DNA of 33,018 bases from DASZZV01 sp035544835 (GTDB taxonomy: Bacteria > Acidobacteriota > Thermoanaerobaculia > Gp7-AA8), in contig DASZZV010000149.1 in the NCBI GenBank assembly GCA_035544835.1, positions 1-33,018 on the forward strand. The letters run 5' to 3'. The translations under genes and the position numbers were made by a program. A model generated the notes under the pieces. That model was not told where the DNA came from, made no database searches, and worked only from the letters and a program-made list of their open reading frames with translations. Of the stretch, positions 1 to 8,587 are shown one piece after another. Position 1 is the first letter of the stretch; every line of letters begins with the position of its first letter.

Positions 1-145
1 GATCTGGGCGGGGGCCTTAGACCCTTGGCAATCGAAAATGTTTGCGAGCACCACGATGGAAGGGCCCCCCCCAGATCCCTCGCTGCGGCTCGGGATGACA
101 CATCAGGGAACCCGCGTAAATACAGGGAGTTTCTTAGAAGCCGCA

Positions 146-204
146 GCGAAGGATCTCAAGATAGGACGATCTGAATTCAGATCCTGCCACTGGAGATCCT
201 TCGC
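146..204. repeat. Nested palindromic element, copy A
   Basis: The outer arms GCGAAGGATCT (146-156) and AGATCCTTCGC (194-204) are perfect inverted repeats of 11 bases. Between them sits the perfect 16-base palindrome GATCTGAATTCAGATC (168-183). A relative with the same layout lies at 17436-17500. The sequence could fold as a three-way cruciform or RNA hairpin; its function is unknown. Confidence 0.75.
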
Positions 205-279
205 CGCGGCGGCTCAGGATGACAAGCTCGGGAACCCGCGTAGATACTGGAGGTTCATCAAAAGCAAGGGCGGGTGGGC

Positions 280-376
280 GGGAGGGGCGAGGGACCTCAA
301 AATTAGGCCGATGTGAAATTCTCCTTGTCGTGAATGATCAGGAGACGAAGTTACATCGTTCGTCGAATCCGAGGTC
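280..376. repeat. Dispersed palindrome element, left part (copy 1)
   Basis: This stretch begins with GGGAGGGGCGAGGGACCTC (280-298), continues through CCGATGTGAAAT and TTACATCGTTCGTCG, and ends at GAGGTC (371-376). It matches 29304-29400 over the same length of 97 bases with about three quarters identity by eye. The right arm found in the second copy (29395-29413) breaks off here after GAGGTC, so this copy appears truncated. Confidence 0.75.
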
Positions 377-406
377 GGTAGAGCCGCGTAAATTCTGATC
401 GGCGCA

Positions 407-1717
407 TCAGCCCTTTTTCCACAACAGGACGTTCTGGATTACGTCGTTGAAGAGGACGACGATCATGAGCATTGCCAGAGCTGCAAATCCGAGCTGCTGG
501 ATACGCTCCTTCACCCGCAGGGAAAGGTCGCGCCGCGCCGCTCCCTCAACCACCAGAATGGCGATGTGACCACCATCGAGAACAGGAACGGGCAGGAGGT
601 TCATGATTCCGAGCTGAAGGGAAATGCTGGCCATGAGGTAGATCATCGCCTTCCATCCCGTACGCAGCATCTCCCCGGAGATACGGGCAATGGAAATCGG
701 ACCCTGAAATTCCTTAACACTCCCCTGCAGCCTGAAAAGACGACTGAGGACCACCGCGGCATATCGGGCCATCTTCCAGTTCTGATCAATACTCTCGCGG
801 AGCGCGTCAGGGAAATCGAGCTTTCGAATCACCGTGGGAGGGATAAATCCGCGGTCGAGCTCGCCGTTTTCCCTCTGAAGAGGAAAAACCGTGTCGAAGG
901 TTCTGACATCGCGACGCAGCGTGACCTTTAGAGGAGCTTTGGCCTTCTCGAGCTGCTCGTCAAACTCATTCAGCTGCGCGATTGGCTTCCCATTGACAGC
1001 CACAATGTGATCGCCCGGTTCCATCCCCGCCCTCTGGGCCGGGCCTCCGGCAGCTACACGCCCGATCTCACTGCTGACGAACTTCTGGATCCCGGCGAAC
1101 CCGCTGATGCCATATTCATTTTCCTGTTTCTCCGGGATCAGCACCGTCTGCGCGGGTCTGCCGTTTCGAATGAAGTCGATGTTCAATCGGGCATTTGGAT
1201 TCATGCTGATGGCCAGCTTGAGATCCTCCCACGTCACAATCTTTTCGTTGTTCGCCTGAACGATCAGATCGCCTTCCTTCAGTCCCGCTCGGGCCGCCGG
1301 TTTGCCGGGAACAACAAGGCCGAGCACGGGCCGCGATTCGCGAAGGATCTCGTTTCCGACCATGTTGAGGCCGGTGAGGAAGCCGATGGCGATGAGGAGG
1401 TTCATCAGCGGACCGGCGAAGAGAATCAGGAATCGCTGCCATTTCGGACGCGACAAAAACTCGTCGGGATCTCCGCTCCTGGCTTCCTCGGGGATGTCCC
1501 CTGCCATGCGAACGTAGCCGCCCAGCGGGATCAGCGAGACGCGGTAATCGGTATCGCCCTTACGGAATCCGAACAGCCGCTTGCCGAAGCCGAATGAAAA
1601 AACCAGCACGCGAACTCGGAAGAGCTTCGCAAAAAAAAAGTGTCCCGACTCGTGAGCGAATACGAGAAAGCCGAGGACGATGACGAAAGCAAGCGCGTTT
1701 GTAGCTAGGTTTGACAC
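407..1717 (-). CDS. rseP: RIP metalloprotease (site-2 protease, RseP family)
   Basis: Integral-membrane zinc protease that cuts membrane-anchored anti-sigma factors and leftover signal peptides within the bilayer. The zinc motif HESGH is at residues 22-26 in the first membrane helix. Two PDZ domains follow (about 125-195 and 210-280). The C-terminal helix carries NLLPVPVLDGGH, the family's second active-site motif supplying the metal-binding Asp. The 436-residue length is normal for the family. The start is GTG at 1717, preceded by AAGG at a suitable distance, and gives the usual short lead-in to the first helix. It follows dxr by 15 bases and ends the truA-uppS-cdsA-dxr-rseP run, an arrangement shared by many bacteria. 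No clear terminator follows it. Confidence 0.97.
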   Translation of the reverse strand: MSNLATNALAFVIVLGFLVFAHESGHFFFAKLFRVRVLVFSFGFGKRLFGFRKGDTDYRVSLIPLGGYVRMAGDIPEEARSGDPDEFLSRPKWQRFLILFAGPLMNLLIAIGFLTGLNMVGNEILRESRPVLGLVVPGKPAARAGLKEGDLIVQANNEKIVTWEDLKLAISMNPNARLNIDFIRNGRPAQTVLIPEKQENEYGISGFAGIQKFVSSEIGRVAAGGPAQRAGMEPGDHIVAVNGKPIAQLNEFDEQLEKAKAPLKVTLRRDVRTFDTVFPLQRENGELDRGFIPPTVIRKLDFPDALRESIDQNWKMARYAAVVLSRLFRLQGSVKEFQGPISIARISGEMLRTGWKAMIYLMASISLQLGIMNLLPVPVLDGGHIAILVVEGAARRDLSLRVKERIQQLGFAALAMLMIVVLFNDVIQNVLLWKKG

Positions 1718-1732
1718 GTGGGCCTTTCTGGC

Positions 1733-2920
1733 TTAGCCGATTGATCGGCGTACTTCGTGGCTTGCAACAACAGTTCCCCGCGCTTCATTGCGCGCCCAGC
1801 CGTCCCACCCCATTGCGTCCTCGAGTGAATCGATCGGCGCGACAGACGCAACGTGCCGATCCATCACCTGCTCCACGATCTCAACGATCCCCAGAAAAGG
1901 AATTTCTCCCTGAAGAAACCGGTGAACCGCAATTTCGTTCGCGGCATTGAGCACGGCCGGCATCGACTTACCGGTCCTGCAGGCCTCATAGGCAAGCCTG
2001 ACCGCCGGAAAGCGCTGATGATCGACGGGGAGGAACTCGAGGTTTCTGATCTGTGCTAGATCGAGTCGCGCGAAGGGTGCTACCGCTCGGTCGGGATACA
2101 GCACTGCGTACTGCACTGGAAACTTCATATCGGTCGTGGACAGCTGGGCCATGATCGAGCCATCGACATACTCGACCATGGAGTGAACGATCGACTGCGG
2201 ATGGATGAAGATGTCGATCTTCCCGGCCGGAAGCTGAAAGAGATGGTGAGCCTCGATCACCTCGAGCCCCTTGTTCATCATCGTCGCTGAGTCGATGGAA
2301 ATTTTGTTGCCCATCTTCCAGGTCGGATGAGCCAGCGCTGCCTCGATCGTGACCTCGCCGAACGTGGCCGGGTCTCTTAGAAGAAACGGACCGCCCGAGG
2401 CTGTGAGGATGATGCGCTCGACTTCGCCGGCCGTTCCTGAACGAAGGCACTGATGCACCGCGCAATGCTCGGAGTCGATCGGCAGGATCTCTCCGCCGTG
2501 TTCGCGTGCGGCGCGAGTCATCAGGTCGCCCGCCGCCACCAGCACTTCCTTGTTGGCGATCGCCACCCTCTTCCCACACAGCAGCGCCGCGTACACCGGC
2601 GCGATGCCTGCCGCGCCAACGATCGCCGCGACAACGGTATTACTTTCGGGAAGAGAAGCGACACCGATCACGCCCTCTTCCCCGAAAACCACCTCCGGAG
2701 CTCCGGACCCTAGCTGGCGCGACAATGACCGCGCGTCGGCTTCGCTCCTGACCGACACCATCAACGGCCTGTAACGCTCGATCTGTTCGAGAAGTCGCGG
2801 CAGGTTTCCACCCGCCGCAAGCGCCACGACGGAGATCTGATCCGGGAAAGCGTCGACTACCGCCAGCGTGGTGGTGCCGACCGAGCCAGTGCTACCGAGG
2901 ATCGAGAGCGTCCTTTTCAT
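1733..2920 (-). CDS. dxr: 1-deoxy-D-xylulose 5-phosphate reductoisomerase
   Basis: Cytosolic enzyme of the MEP isoprenoid pathway; it rearranges and reduces DXP to MEP with NADPH and a divalent metal. The N-terminal GSTGSVGTTTL is the NADPH-binding loop. ANKEVLVAAG, the metal and substrate region PIDSEHCAVHQCL, ASGGPF, HPTWKMGNKISIDSATMMNKGLEVIEAHHLF (in part) and HPQSIVHSMVEY follow in family order. The length is 395 residues from the ATG at 2920, which overlaps the cdsA stop by one base (TGATG); a GTG one codon upstream is an alternative. The product feeds the isoprenoid supply used by UppS, encoded two genes upstream. Confidence 0.97.
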   Translation of the reverse strand: MKRTLSILGSTGSVGTTTLAVVDAFPDQISVVALAAGGNLPRLLEQIERYRPLMVSVRSEADARSLSRQLGSGAPEVVFGEEGVIGVASLPESNTVVAAIVGAAGIAPVYAALLCGKRVAIANKEVLVAAGDLMTRAAREHGGEILPIDSEHCAVHQCLRSGTAGEVERIILTASGGPFLLRDPATFGEVTIEAALAHPTWKMGNKISIDSATMMNKGLEVIEAHHLFQLPAGKIDIFIHPQSIVHSMVEYVDGSIMAQLSTTDMKFPVQYAVLYPDRAVAPFARLDLAQIRNLEFLPVDHQRFPAVRLAYEACRTGKSMPAVLNAANEIAVHRFLQGEIPFLGIVEIVEQVMDRHVASVAPIDSLEDAMGWDGWARNEARGTVVASHEVRRSIG

Positions 2921-3771
2921 CACGTCAGCCGAAAATTATGCGCCAGCAGAAACCAGTATCCGTACAGGATCGGTGCAGTGAAGAGAATGGAATCGGAACG
3001 GTCGAGGAATCCACCGTGGCCCGGGATCAGAGCGCCGGAGTCCTTCACATCGGCCGACCGCTTCCAGAGCGACTCGGCGAGGTCTCCGATGACGCCGGTC
3101 ACCGACAAAAGCGCCGCCGCAATCAGGGCATGCACAAGCGGAAAATTCTGAAAGAAAGTGAAGTGAATGACCGCTGCCGCAAGGATGGCCGTGGCCACTC
3201 CCCCGAGACCGCCCTCCACCGTTTTCTTAGGACTCACCCGCGGCCACAGCCTCGTTTTCCCAAATGTCTTGCCGACGTAATAGGCACCGGCATCCCCGAT
3301 CCAGACCACGACGAAGAGAAAGAACATGAGGTGACGTCCGTCGACATCACCGAAATCGAGACGCATGCGGAGGATCGTCCCGCCCATCATGCCGAGATAC
3401 AGCGTGCCGAGAACGCAGACAGCGGTTGCGGGAAGGGCCGTATCCAGCTCTCGGACTGTGAAGACGAAGGTCGCCGGAAGAATCAACAGAACGGCGAAGA
3501 CGGCGACCTCCACAGAGAGCTGGGGTAGAAGGAAAGCGGCCAGAATCAGCCACATCAAAGCGATGGAAAGACTTTTCTGGACGGGATACCCCTTCTTCTC
3601 TCCGAGCACCAGGAACTCGTACAGACCGAGCGTACAGGCCAGCCCCATTCCGGCTATGAAATATCCGTGAGGCGCCCAGCCACACAGCCAGATCAGGAGT
3701 GGAGCTGCCACCAGCGTGGTCAGCTCCCTCGCGTAACGACCCGTTTTCTGTGGTGGTGGTTGATCAGACAT
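2920..3771 (-). CDS. cdsA: Phosphatidate cytidylyltransferase
   Basis: Membrane enzyme that makes CDP-diacylglycerol from phosphatidic acid and CTP, the branch point of phospholipid synthesis. About eight hydrophobic segments are visible. The C-terminal family signature is present: SLWKRSADVKDSGALIPGHGG followed by FLDRSDS, with the Lys-Arg, Lys-Asp and Asp residues expected for metal and CTP binding. The length of 283 residues is typical. The start ATG at 3771 is followed by a polar, Pro-rich N-terminus. Its 3' end overlaps dxr by one base, implying translational coupling. The upstream gap to uppS contains an AT-rich inverted repeat. Confidence 0.96.
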   Translation of the reverse strand: MSDQPPPQKTGRYARELTTLVAAPLLIWLCGWAPHGYFIAGMGLACTLGLYEFLVLGEKKGYPVQKSLSIALMWLILAAFLLPQLSVEVAVFAVLLILPATFVFTVRELDTALPATAVCVLGTLYLGMMGGTILRMRLDFGDVDGRHLMFFLFVVVWIGDAGAYYVGKTFGKTRLWPRVSPKKTVEGGLGGVATAILAAAVIHFTFFQNFPLVHALIAAALLSVTGVIGDLAESLWKRSADVKDSGALIPGHGGFLDRSDSILFTAPILYGYWFLLAHNFRLT

Positions 3772-3781
3772 GAAGGAATTT

Positions 3782-3864
3782 CGGATTTCGAATTTCGAAT
3801 TTCGAATTTCGAATTTAAAAGGAGCAATTTCACCGGCTCTTTTAAATTCGAAATTCGAAATCCG
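3782..3864. repeat. AT-rich inverted repeat between uppS and cdsA
   Basis: The left side holds four tandem copies of the heptamer TTTCGAA (from 3786). A 21-base arm at 3782-3802 is the exact inverse of 3844-3864, and the hairpin continues inward through TTAAAAGGAGC and GGCTCTTTTAA with one bulge. It fills almost the whole uppS-cdsA gap in an otherwise GC-rich operon. It could attenuate or process the transcript, or simply be an inserted repeat. Confidence 0.85.
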
Positions 3865-3865
3865 G

Positions 3866-4687
3866 TCAGCCGCTCAGCTTCTCGTCGGCCTCGATGAAGA
3901 TTTCCTGCTCCTGTTCCTCATCGACCCCTCCGTAACGCCGCTCCCGTTTTTGAAAATCGAGGATGGCCTCGAAGAGGTGTCTCTTTCTGAAATCGGGCCA
4001 TAGTGTCCTGGTGACATGAATCTCGCTGTAGGCGATCTGCCAAAGCAGGAAATTGGAGACGCGCAACTCCCCGCTGGTACGCACCAGAAGATCAGGATCG
4101 GGAACGTTGGCCGAGTAAAGATGACTGGAGAAAAACTCCTCATCGATGACGAAGTCCTCGAGCCCTTTCTCCCTGAGGATAGCCATAATTCGATTGGCGG
4201 TGTCGACGATCTCGGCACGCCCACCGTAGTTGAGCGCGATCTGAAATAGCAGTCCCGAATTTCCGGACGTGGCTTCGCGTGCATACGCGAGCTCGCGCTG
4301 GACGGAGGGATCGAGACCATCGATTCGGCCGATCGGCTCGAAGCGGATATTGTTCTTCATCAGCGTGTCGAGCTCTTTGCGCAGATACTCCTTGAGAAGG
4401 AGCATGAGCGTTGCGACTTCGTAACGCGGGCGTTTCCAGTTCTCGACAGAAAAGGCGTAAAGCGTGATGACACCGAGCTCCAGGCGCGCACTCGTCTCGA
4501 CAATCTCGCGAACGGAGTTGATACCGGCCCGATGTCCTTCGACGCGCGGAAGATTGCGTTGCTTTGCCCATCGCCCGTTGCCGTCCATGATGACAGCGAT
4601 GTGTCGAGGGAGAGTGGTGAGATCGATTCTGCCGAGCAGGGACTCCTCGGTCGAGCCCGGCTCAACGAGCTTACCCGCATCGATCAT
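3866..4687 (-). CDS. uppS: Isoprenyl transferase (undecaprenyl diphosphate synthase family)
   Basis: Cis-prenyltransferase that extends farnesyl diphosphate with isopentenyl diphosphate to make the C55-type carrier lipid for peptidoglycan and surface glycans. MDGNGRWA (residues 34-41) holds the catalytic Asp35 for the Mg-diphosphate. HRAG, FSVENWKRP and the C-terminal RTSGELRVSNFLLWQIAYSE with its basic diphosphate-binding Arg are all present. The length is 273 residues, slightly longer than usual because of an N-terminal stretch of about 25 residues before the fold. The start is ATG at 4687, 15 bases after the truA stop. It supplies the lipid carrier that the glycan genes in this window would need. 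Confidence 0.96.
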   Translation of the reverse strand: MIDAGKLVEPGSTEESLLGRIDLTTLPRHIAVIMDGNGRWAKQRNLPRVEGHRAGINSVREIVETSARLELGVITLYAFSVENWKRPRYEVATLMLLLKEYLRKELDTLMKNNIRFEPIGRIDGLDPSVQRELAYAREATSGNSGLLFQIALNYGGRAEIVDTANRIMAILREKGLEDFVIDEEFFSSHLYSANVPDPDLLVRTSGELRVSNFLLWQIAYSEIHVTRTLWPDFRKRHLFEAILDFQKRERRYGGVDEEQEQEIFIEADEKLSG

Positions 4688-4702
4688 AATTGACGCGCCA
4701 TG

Positions 4703-5467
4703 TTAGCACAGCGACTCAGGCGGTTCCGGTAGCGAAACATAGTGAATCTCGTCCAGCGTCAAGCCCGCTGCCGGAGCGGTCCAACGCACTTTCTGATACT
4801 GAGGTTCGAGTGCCGCCGCCATCGCCGCGGGAGGCATTTTCCCACGCCCGGTCTCAATGAGTAGTCCGACGATTCTCCGGACCATATAGCGAAGAAATCC
4901 ATCGGCGCGCACTTCGATTTCCAACCCCTTCTCAGACTCGGTGACGCCAATTGCCTGTATGGTCCGCCAGGTCGAAGAGACCTCCGGACGCAGTACTGTG
5001 AAGCTCTTGAAGTCATGACGTCCCACCGCGAACCGGGCGGCGTCGCTCATCGCCCTGGCGTCCAGTGGATGCGGCACGTGGGCGTGCGTTTCGGAAAGAA
5101 AGGCATCCGCGACAGGGCCGGTCAGGATTCGATACAGATAGGTTTTTGCCTCGGCGTCGAATCGGCAATGAAATGTTGACGGCACGTGACGACAATCGGT
5201 GACGCGGATGTCGGGAGGGAGCAGGTTGTTCACACCGAGCATGAGGCCTCGATCGGGAATCGCCGACGGGAGATCGGCGTGAGCGCGCTGCGCCTGAGCG
5301 TGCACACCGGAATCCGTCCGACCGGCACCTTCGATTCGGATTCTCTGTCCGAACATTGACCCCAGCGCCTCCTCGAGGATCTGCTGAACAGCCCTGGCGT
5401 TCTCCTGCCGTTGCCAGCCCGCATAGCGGGTGCCGCGGTATTGCACGGTGAGAAGAACGCGCGGCAT
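4703..5467 (-). CDS. truA: tRNA pseudouridine(38-40) synthase
   Basis: Cytosolic enzyme that converts uridines 38, 39 and 40 of the tRNA anticodon arm to pseudouridine. The N-terminal YRGTRYAGWQRQ and the catalytic segment GRTDSGVHA with Asp52 are unmistakable. The middle FHCRFDAEAKTYLYRI and the C-terminal GFLRYMVRRIVG also match the family. The length of 254 residues is normal. It starts 17 bases after the stop of the VWFA-type gene and is followed by uppS after 15 bases, so it probably belongs to the same transcript. Confidence 0.96.
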   Translation of the reverse strand: MPRVLLTVQYRGTRYAGWQRQENARAVQQILEEALGSMFGQRIRIEGAGRTDSGVHAQAQRAHADLPSAIPDRGLMLGVNNLLPPDIRVTDCRHVPSTFHCRFDAEAKTYLYRILTGPVADAFLSETHAHVPHPLDARAMSDAARFAVGRHDFKSFTVLRPEVSSTWRTIQAIGVTESEKGLEIEVRADGFLRYMVRRIVGLLIETGRGKMPPAAMAAALEPQYQKVRWTAPAAGLTLDEIHYVSLPEPPESLC

Positions 5468-5484
5468 CGGCTACCAGCGATGCC

Positions 5485-7188
5485 TCAGCGGAGATCGGCC
5501 GCCAGCACTTCCTGACGTTGGAAGCCGGTGGCGTAGGTCGCCTCGTCGAGAATCCCGACCGAGATCCTGTTGCGTCCCTTCTCCATGACCAGGTCTACGG
5601 CGTACGTGTAGTACTTGTCCTTCAACTTTGCGGGCGTAGCAGAGGCAGGATCCAGAGTCATCGGATGTGTCTGGTGCTGGATTTCCGAGGTATCGCCCTG
5701 GGCATTTGCCACAACCATGAAGATGCCGAGACCGCCGCGGAGAATCTCACCCTGAGGAAGGAAGGTGATGCTCTCCATCGGAATGTGGATCTCCACTGGA
5801 ACCTTGAATCGATCGACCTCGAGAGCAACGGGCCGACCAGTTGTCACGAAGATCTTCATGTCATTGGGCTGACCTGCATAGAAGAGATTCGCAATCAGTC
5901 GATCGTTGATGTCGGTGTCGACTGACTTCTCCACGTATGTCTTACGGGCCCGGATGATGTAGTTCCGGTTTCTGGTCCTCACGTCGAGATCGCGTTGTCG
6001 ATCGACGCGCTCGCTCGGCGATGAATAGCCTAGAGAGTAGTAAGACGACACGTCGCTGGCGATACGACGAAAGGCCTGATCGAAGTTGTTGGTGCTCGTT
6101 GCCGCCGCCCCGCCGGTCATATCGGCAAGCATGATCAACGAGTCGGTGCTGTTGGAAACAATTTCCTGCTGAACGGCCACCGATACCGGTTTCTGGTTCT
6201 CAGCCGAGTTTTCATTTGTGCCAGCGAGGCCGCCGCCATGCATCGTATAAATCGTGATTCCATTGGCGTTGGCGCTCCGTGCCACGCTCTGAATCAGTGA
6301 CGTAGCATTGAAGTTCATGGACTGAAGAAAGGTCGAACCCGAAGAAGCCCAGCCTTTCTGCTTTGCCGTATCGTCGACGAAGACGAACATCTCGCGACCG
6401 GGAGACATCTGCATCCCCTCGCTGGTCAGAATGAGGATCTTCTTTCCCTCGATGCCGGCCAATGTAGTCATCAGACCGTTGAGCGCGTTTACAGTCTGGC
6501 GGAGGTCGTTGTCTACCGAGGATGCGTACGACCGCGCATCAGCGATCGCAGCGTCCAGGCTCTCGGCGTCGCGGATTCGCGTCTGAACATCACGGCGCTC
6601 CGAGATGTTCTGCGTTCCGAAGGCGCTTTCCCCGGAAATGATATCGAGCGTCTGCAAAATCTGCGAAGAGTCGTTGGTGAAATCCAACCGGGTCTTGATG
6701 TCGTGATTGAAGGTCGCAATCATGGCCTGATCGTCCGGACCCATGTTCTTCTTGACGAACTCTTTCATGGACCTGAAGACCGTATTGCGGTGAAACGGCG
6801 CCAGCGACAGATTGTCGATGAAGAAAACGTATTTGCGTTTGGCTGGCGCAGGGGTGTAGTCAGCCTCGGCTGAAGGCGCCTTTGCCGTCGGAGACGGTGA
6901 CTGATTCGGCGAGGTGGCCGTGGCCGCGAGAGTTGTCCCTCTCACCTCATAGAAGTTGGTGATCTTCTGAAGCCTTCCGTTCTCGTAGAGCTGAAAGTCG
7001 TCCTCTTTGAGGCCTCGGATGGGGTTTCCCTTGCGATCGGTGACGACCACATCGACGTTGATTACGCGGACGTTGACAGTTTCGACCAGCTTGGGAACGG
7101 TCGTCTGCTGGTCGGGTTTCCCCTGCGCTCTTACAGACAGAGGGGAAAGCAGGGTGAGCAGCAGAAGCAGAGGGACGAGACGCTTCAA
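5485..7188 (-). CDS. Secreted VWFA-related domain protein (acidobacterial type)
   Basis: A 567-residue exported protein. The chosen start is TTG at 7188: GGAGGA lies 8 bases before it and the product opens with a clean signal peptide (KRLVPLLLLLTLLSPLSVRAQ, in part). The longer frame upstream would run into dapF. After the signal comes a beta-rich segment, VVVTDRKGNPIRGLKEDDF and LYENGRLQKI, typical of these proteins. A von Willebrand A-like domain follows: KRKYVFFIDNLS takes the place of a metal site, with TSEGMQMSPG later. The C-terminus is beta-rich. Such proteins are abundant in Acidobacteria, and their role is unknown. It sits first in line before truA. A metal-dependent adhesion role is possible but not shown. 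Confidence 0.85.
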   Translation of the reverse strand: MKRLVPLLLLLTLLSPLSVRAQGKPDQQTTVPKLVETVNVRVINVDVVVTDRKGNPIRGLKEDDFQLYENGRLQKITNFYEVRGTTLAATATSPNQSPSPTAKAPSAEADYTPAPAKRKYVFFIDNLSLAPFHRNTVFRSMKEFVKKNMGPDDQAMIATFNHDIKTRLDFTNDSSQILQTLDIISGESAFGTQNISERRDVQTRIRDAESLDAAIADARSYASSVDNDLRQTVNALNGLMTTLAGIEGKKILILTSEGMQMSPGREMFVFVDDTAKQKGWASSGSTFLQSMNFNATSLIQSVARSANANGITIYTMHGGGLAGTNENSAENQKPVSVAVQQEIVSNSTDSLIMLADMTGGAAATSTNNFDQAFRRIASDVSSYYSLGYSSPSERVDRQRDLDVRTRNRNYIIRARKTYVEKSVDTDINDRLIANLFYAGQPNDMKIFVTTGRPVALEVDRFKVPVEIHIPMESITFLPQGEILRGGLGIFMVVANAQGDTSEIQHQTHPMTLDPASATPAKLKDKYYTYAVDLVMEKGRNRISVGILDEATYATGFQRQEVLAADLR

Positions 7189-7354
7189 AAGAAATCCTCC
7201 AGACAAGGCCAGGCCGGGCTCCTGCCTTGCGATCCATGTTTTTTCGTTGTTCTCGGGCTCGAGAGGCCCTATCTTTGGACGCGGCTGCCCGAGAAGGGTT
7301 CTCCTGGCGCGCTGATCCGGGCTTCCAAGCAGCAGGACGAAGGCAAAAATTCCG

Positions 7355-8257
7355 GTGCTCAGGTCGACATCCATCAACTCACGGCGTGATACGCCAGCCG
7401 AATTCTTCAAGATGGCTGGCGGCGGCAACGACTTCGTCATCTTCGACAACCGTTCCGGAACCATCACCAGCCCGGAGTCTCTTGCCCGAATCATGTGCAC
7501 CCGGCGGCTCTCCGTCGGTGCTGACGGGCTGATTCTTGTCGAGAACTCCGCCCGAGGCACCTTTCGGATGCGCTATTTCAACTCCGATGGGTCTGCGGCC
7601 GACTTCTGTGCGAACGGTACCCGCTGCGCCGCCAGGTTCGCTTTCCTGAATGTCATCGCACAGCGGAAGATGACGATCGAAACCGACGCCGGAATGATCG
7701 GCGCGGAAGTCGTGGAACAGAGCATCACCCTGTCACTCCCGCCTCCGCGCGATTTTCGTCGCGAGGTCCGGATCACGACCGACGGGGCCACGGTGCGGGG
7801 AAGCTACATCCTGATGGGCGTTCCTCACTATGTGATCTTTCTTCGAGGCGATATCTGGAGCCAGGAGATCGAGCCGCTGGGGCGGGTGATCCGGTTTCAC
7901 CCCATCCTGCAACCCGAGGGTGCGAACGTGAACTTCGTACTGGTTCGCGATCGCCACGCCATTGACGTTCGGACTTATGAGCGCGGAGTCGAAGCCGAAA
8001 CACTATCCTGCGGATCCGGAGTGCTCTCTTCGGTTTCCGTCAGCGCTCTTTTCGGAAAAGTCGAATCTCCCGTCACGGTGAAGACGAGAAGCGGCATCGA
8101 ATTTCAGGTCGCATTCCGCGTGGCGGGATCAGGCCAGGATCAGTCGGTCGAGGAGCTCAGGCTGACAGGCGATGCGCGCCTGATCTATCGCGCACAATTG
8201 ACTCCCGAGACCACCGAAGGCTTCGATCCGGATTGGGTACGCAACCCGGTTCTCTAA
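7355..8257 (+). CDS. dapF: Diaminopimelate epimerase
   Basis: Cytosolic, cofactor-independent racemase that converts LL- to meso-diaminopimelate for lysine and peptidoglycan synthesis. The N-terminal FFKMAGGGNDFV, the first catalytic cysteine in FCANGTRC (Cys85; most relatives have CGNG) and the second in LSCGSG (Cys219) are present, along with ERGVEAETL. The length of 300 residues is a little long. The start is GTG at 7355, with AGGACGAAGG just upstream; an ATG at the later Met in KMAGGG would cut into the fold. It is divergent from the VWFA-type gene, with a gap of 166 bases. Confidence 0.93.
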   Translation: MLRSTSINSRRDTPAEFFKMAGGGNDFVIFDNRSGTITSPESLARIMCTRRLSVGADGLILVENSARGTFRMRYFNSDGSAADFCANGTRCAARFAFLNVIAQRKMTIETDAGMIGAEVVEQSITLSLPPPRDFRREVRITTDGATVRGSYILMGVPHYVIFLRGDIWSQEIEPLGRVIRFHPILQPEGANVNFVLVRDRHAIDVRTYERGVEAETLSCGSGVLSSVSVSALFGKVESPVTVKTRSGIEFQVAFRVAGSGQDQSVEELRLTGDARLIYRAQLTPETTEGFDPDWVRNPVL

Positions 8258-8281
8258 CAGGTGTGTAGCAAGTGGTGCAAC

Positions 8282-8469
8282 GCGTAGGGCCGCACGGCGT
8301 GCGGCCGATACCATCGGTCACGGCAGAAAACAACCGTTCAATGTGAACCCAAAAGCGGGCGGATGACCTTCGCAGAGACGTTATGAATGATTTGTCGCCG
8401 AGAGATTCGAATTATTACGTTTGTGTTCCGCGACCGAAGGTACCGGCCGCACGCCGTGCGGCCCTACGC
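8282..8469. repeat. Inverted pair of 38-base palindromic repeats
   Basis: The stretch 8282-8319 and the inverse of 8432-8469 match at nearly every position (about 35 of 38). Each contains the internal palindrome GGCCGCACGGCGTGCGGCC or its mirror. The copies flank 112 bases with no recognised gene. They lie between dapF and the glycan cluster, inside what would be an upstream extension of the next reading frame, so that extension is not real protein. Confidence 0.85.
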
Positions 8470-8587
8470 CCAGCACCCGGTGCGGAAGCAGAGAGCAGCC
8501 TGTCCGCTTCGTTGCGACGAAAACTGTGAGAAATTCGGGTTAGGAGAGCCCGCAACCCGACGCCGGCCACGCGAGAGCCGTAGACTA

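Larger units (their letters stand above)
1..406. other. Gene-free, repeat-rich region downstream of rseP
   Basis: No convincing gene is present; the one open frame here (38-316, plus) is built from repeat sequence and has no ribosome site. The stretch is a patchwork of short palindromic motifs. Sequences of the type GATCCCTCGCTGCGGCTCG (75-93) and their inverse GCCGCAGCGAAGGATCT (140-156) recur, and two longer elements (146-204 and 280-376) have relatives elsewhere in the window. It lies after the stop codon of the rseP operon. Confidence 0.7.

Noticed and set aside
38..316. Plus-strand open frame of 92 codons at the left edge
   Set aside because: It consists of palindromic repeat sequence, has no ribosome site and no protein-family resemblance.
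3782..3864. CRISPR-like array of TTTCGAA repeats
   Set aside because: Units are 7-base tandem repeats without spacers.
8387..8587. N-terminal extension of the membrane protein gene
   Set aside because: The extension translates a palindromic repeat and gives a Cys/Arg-rich stretch unlike the rest of the protein.
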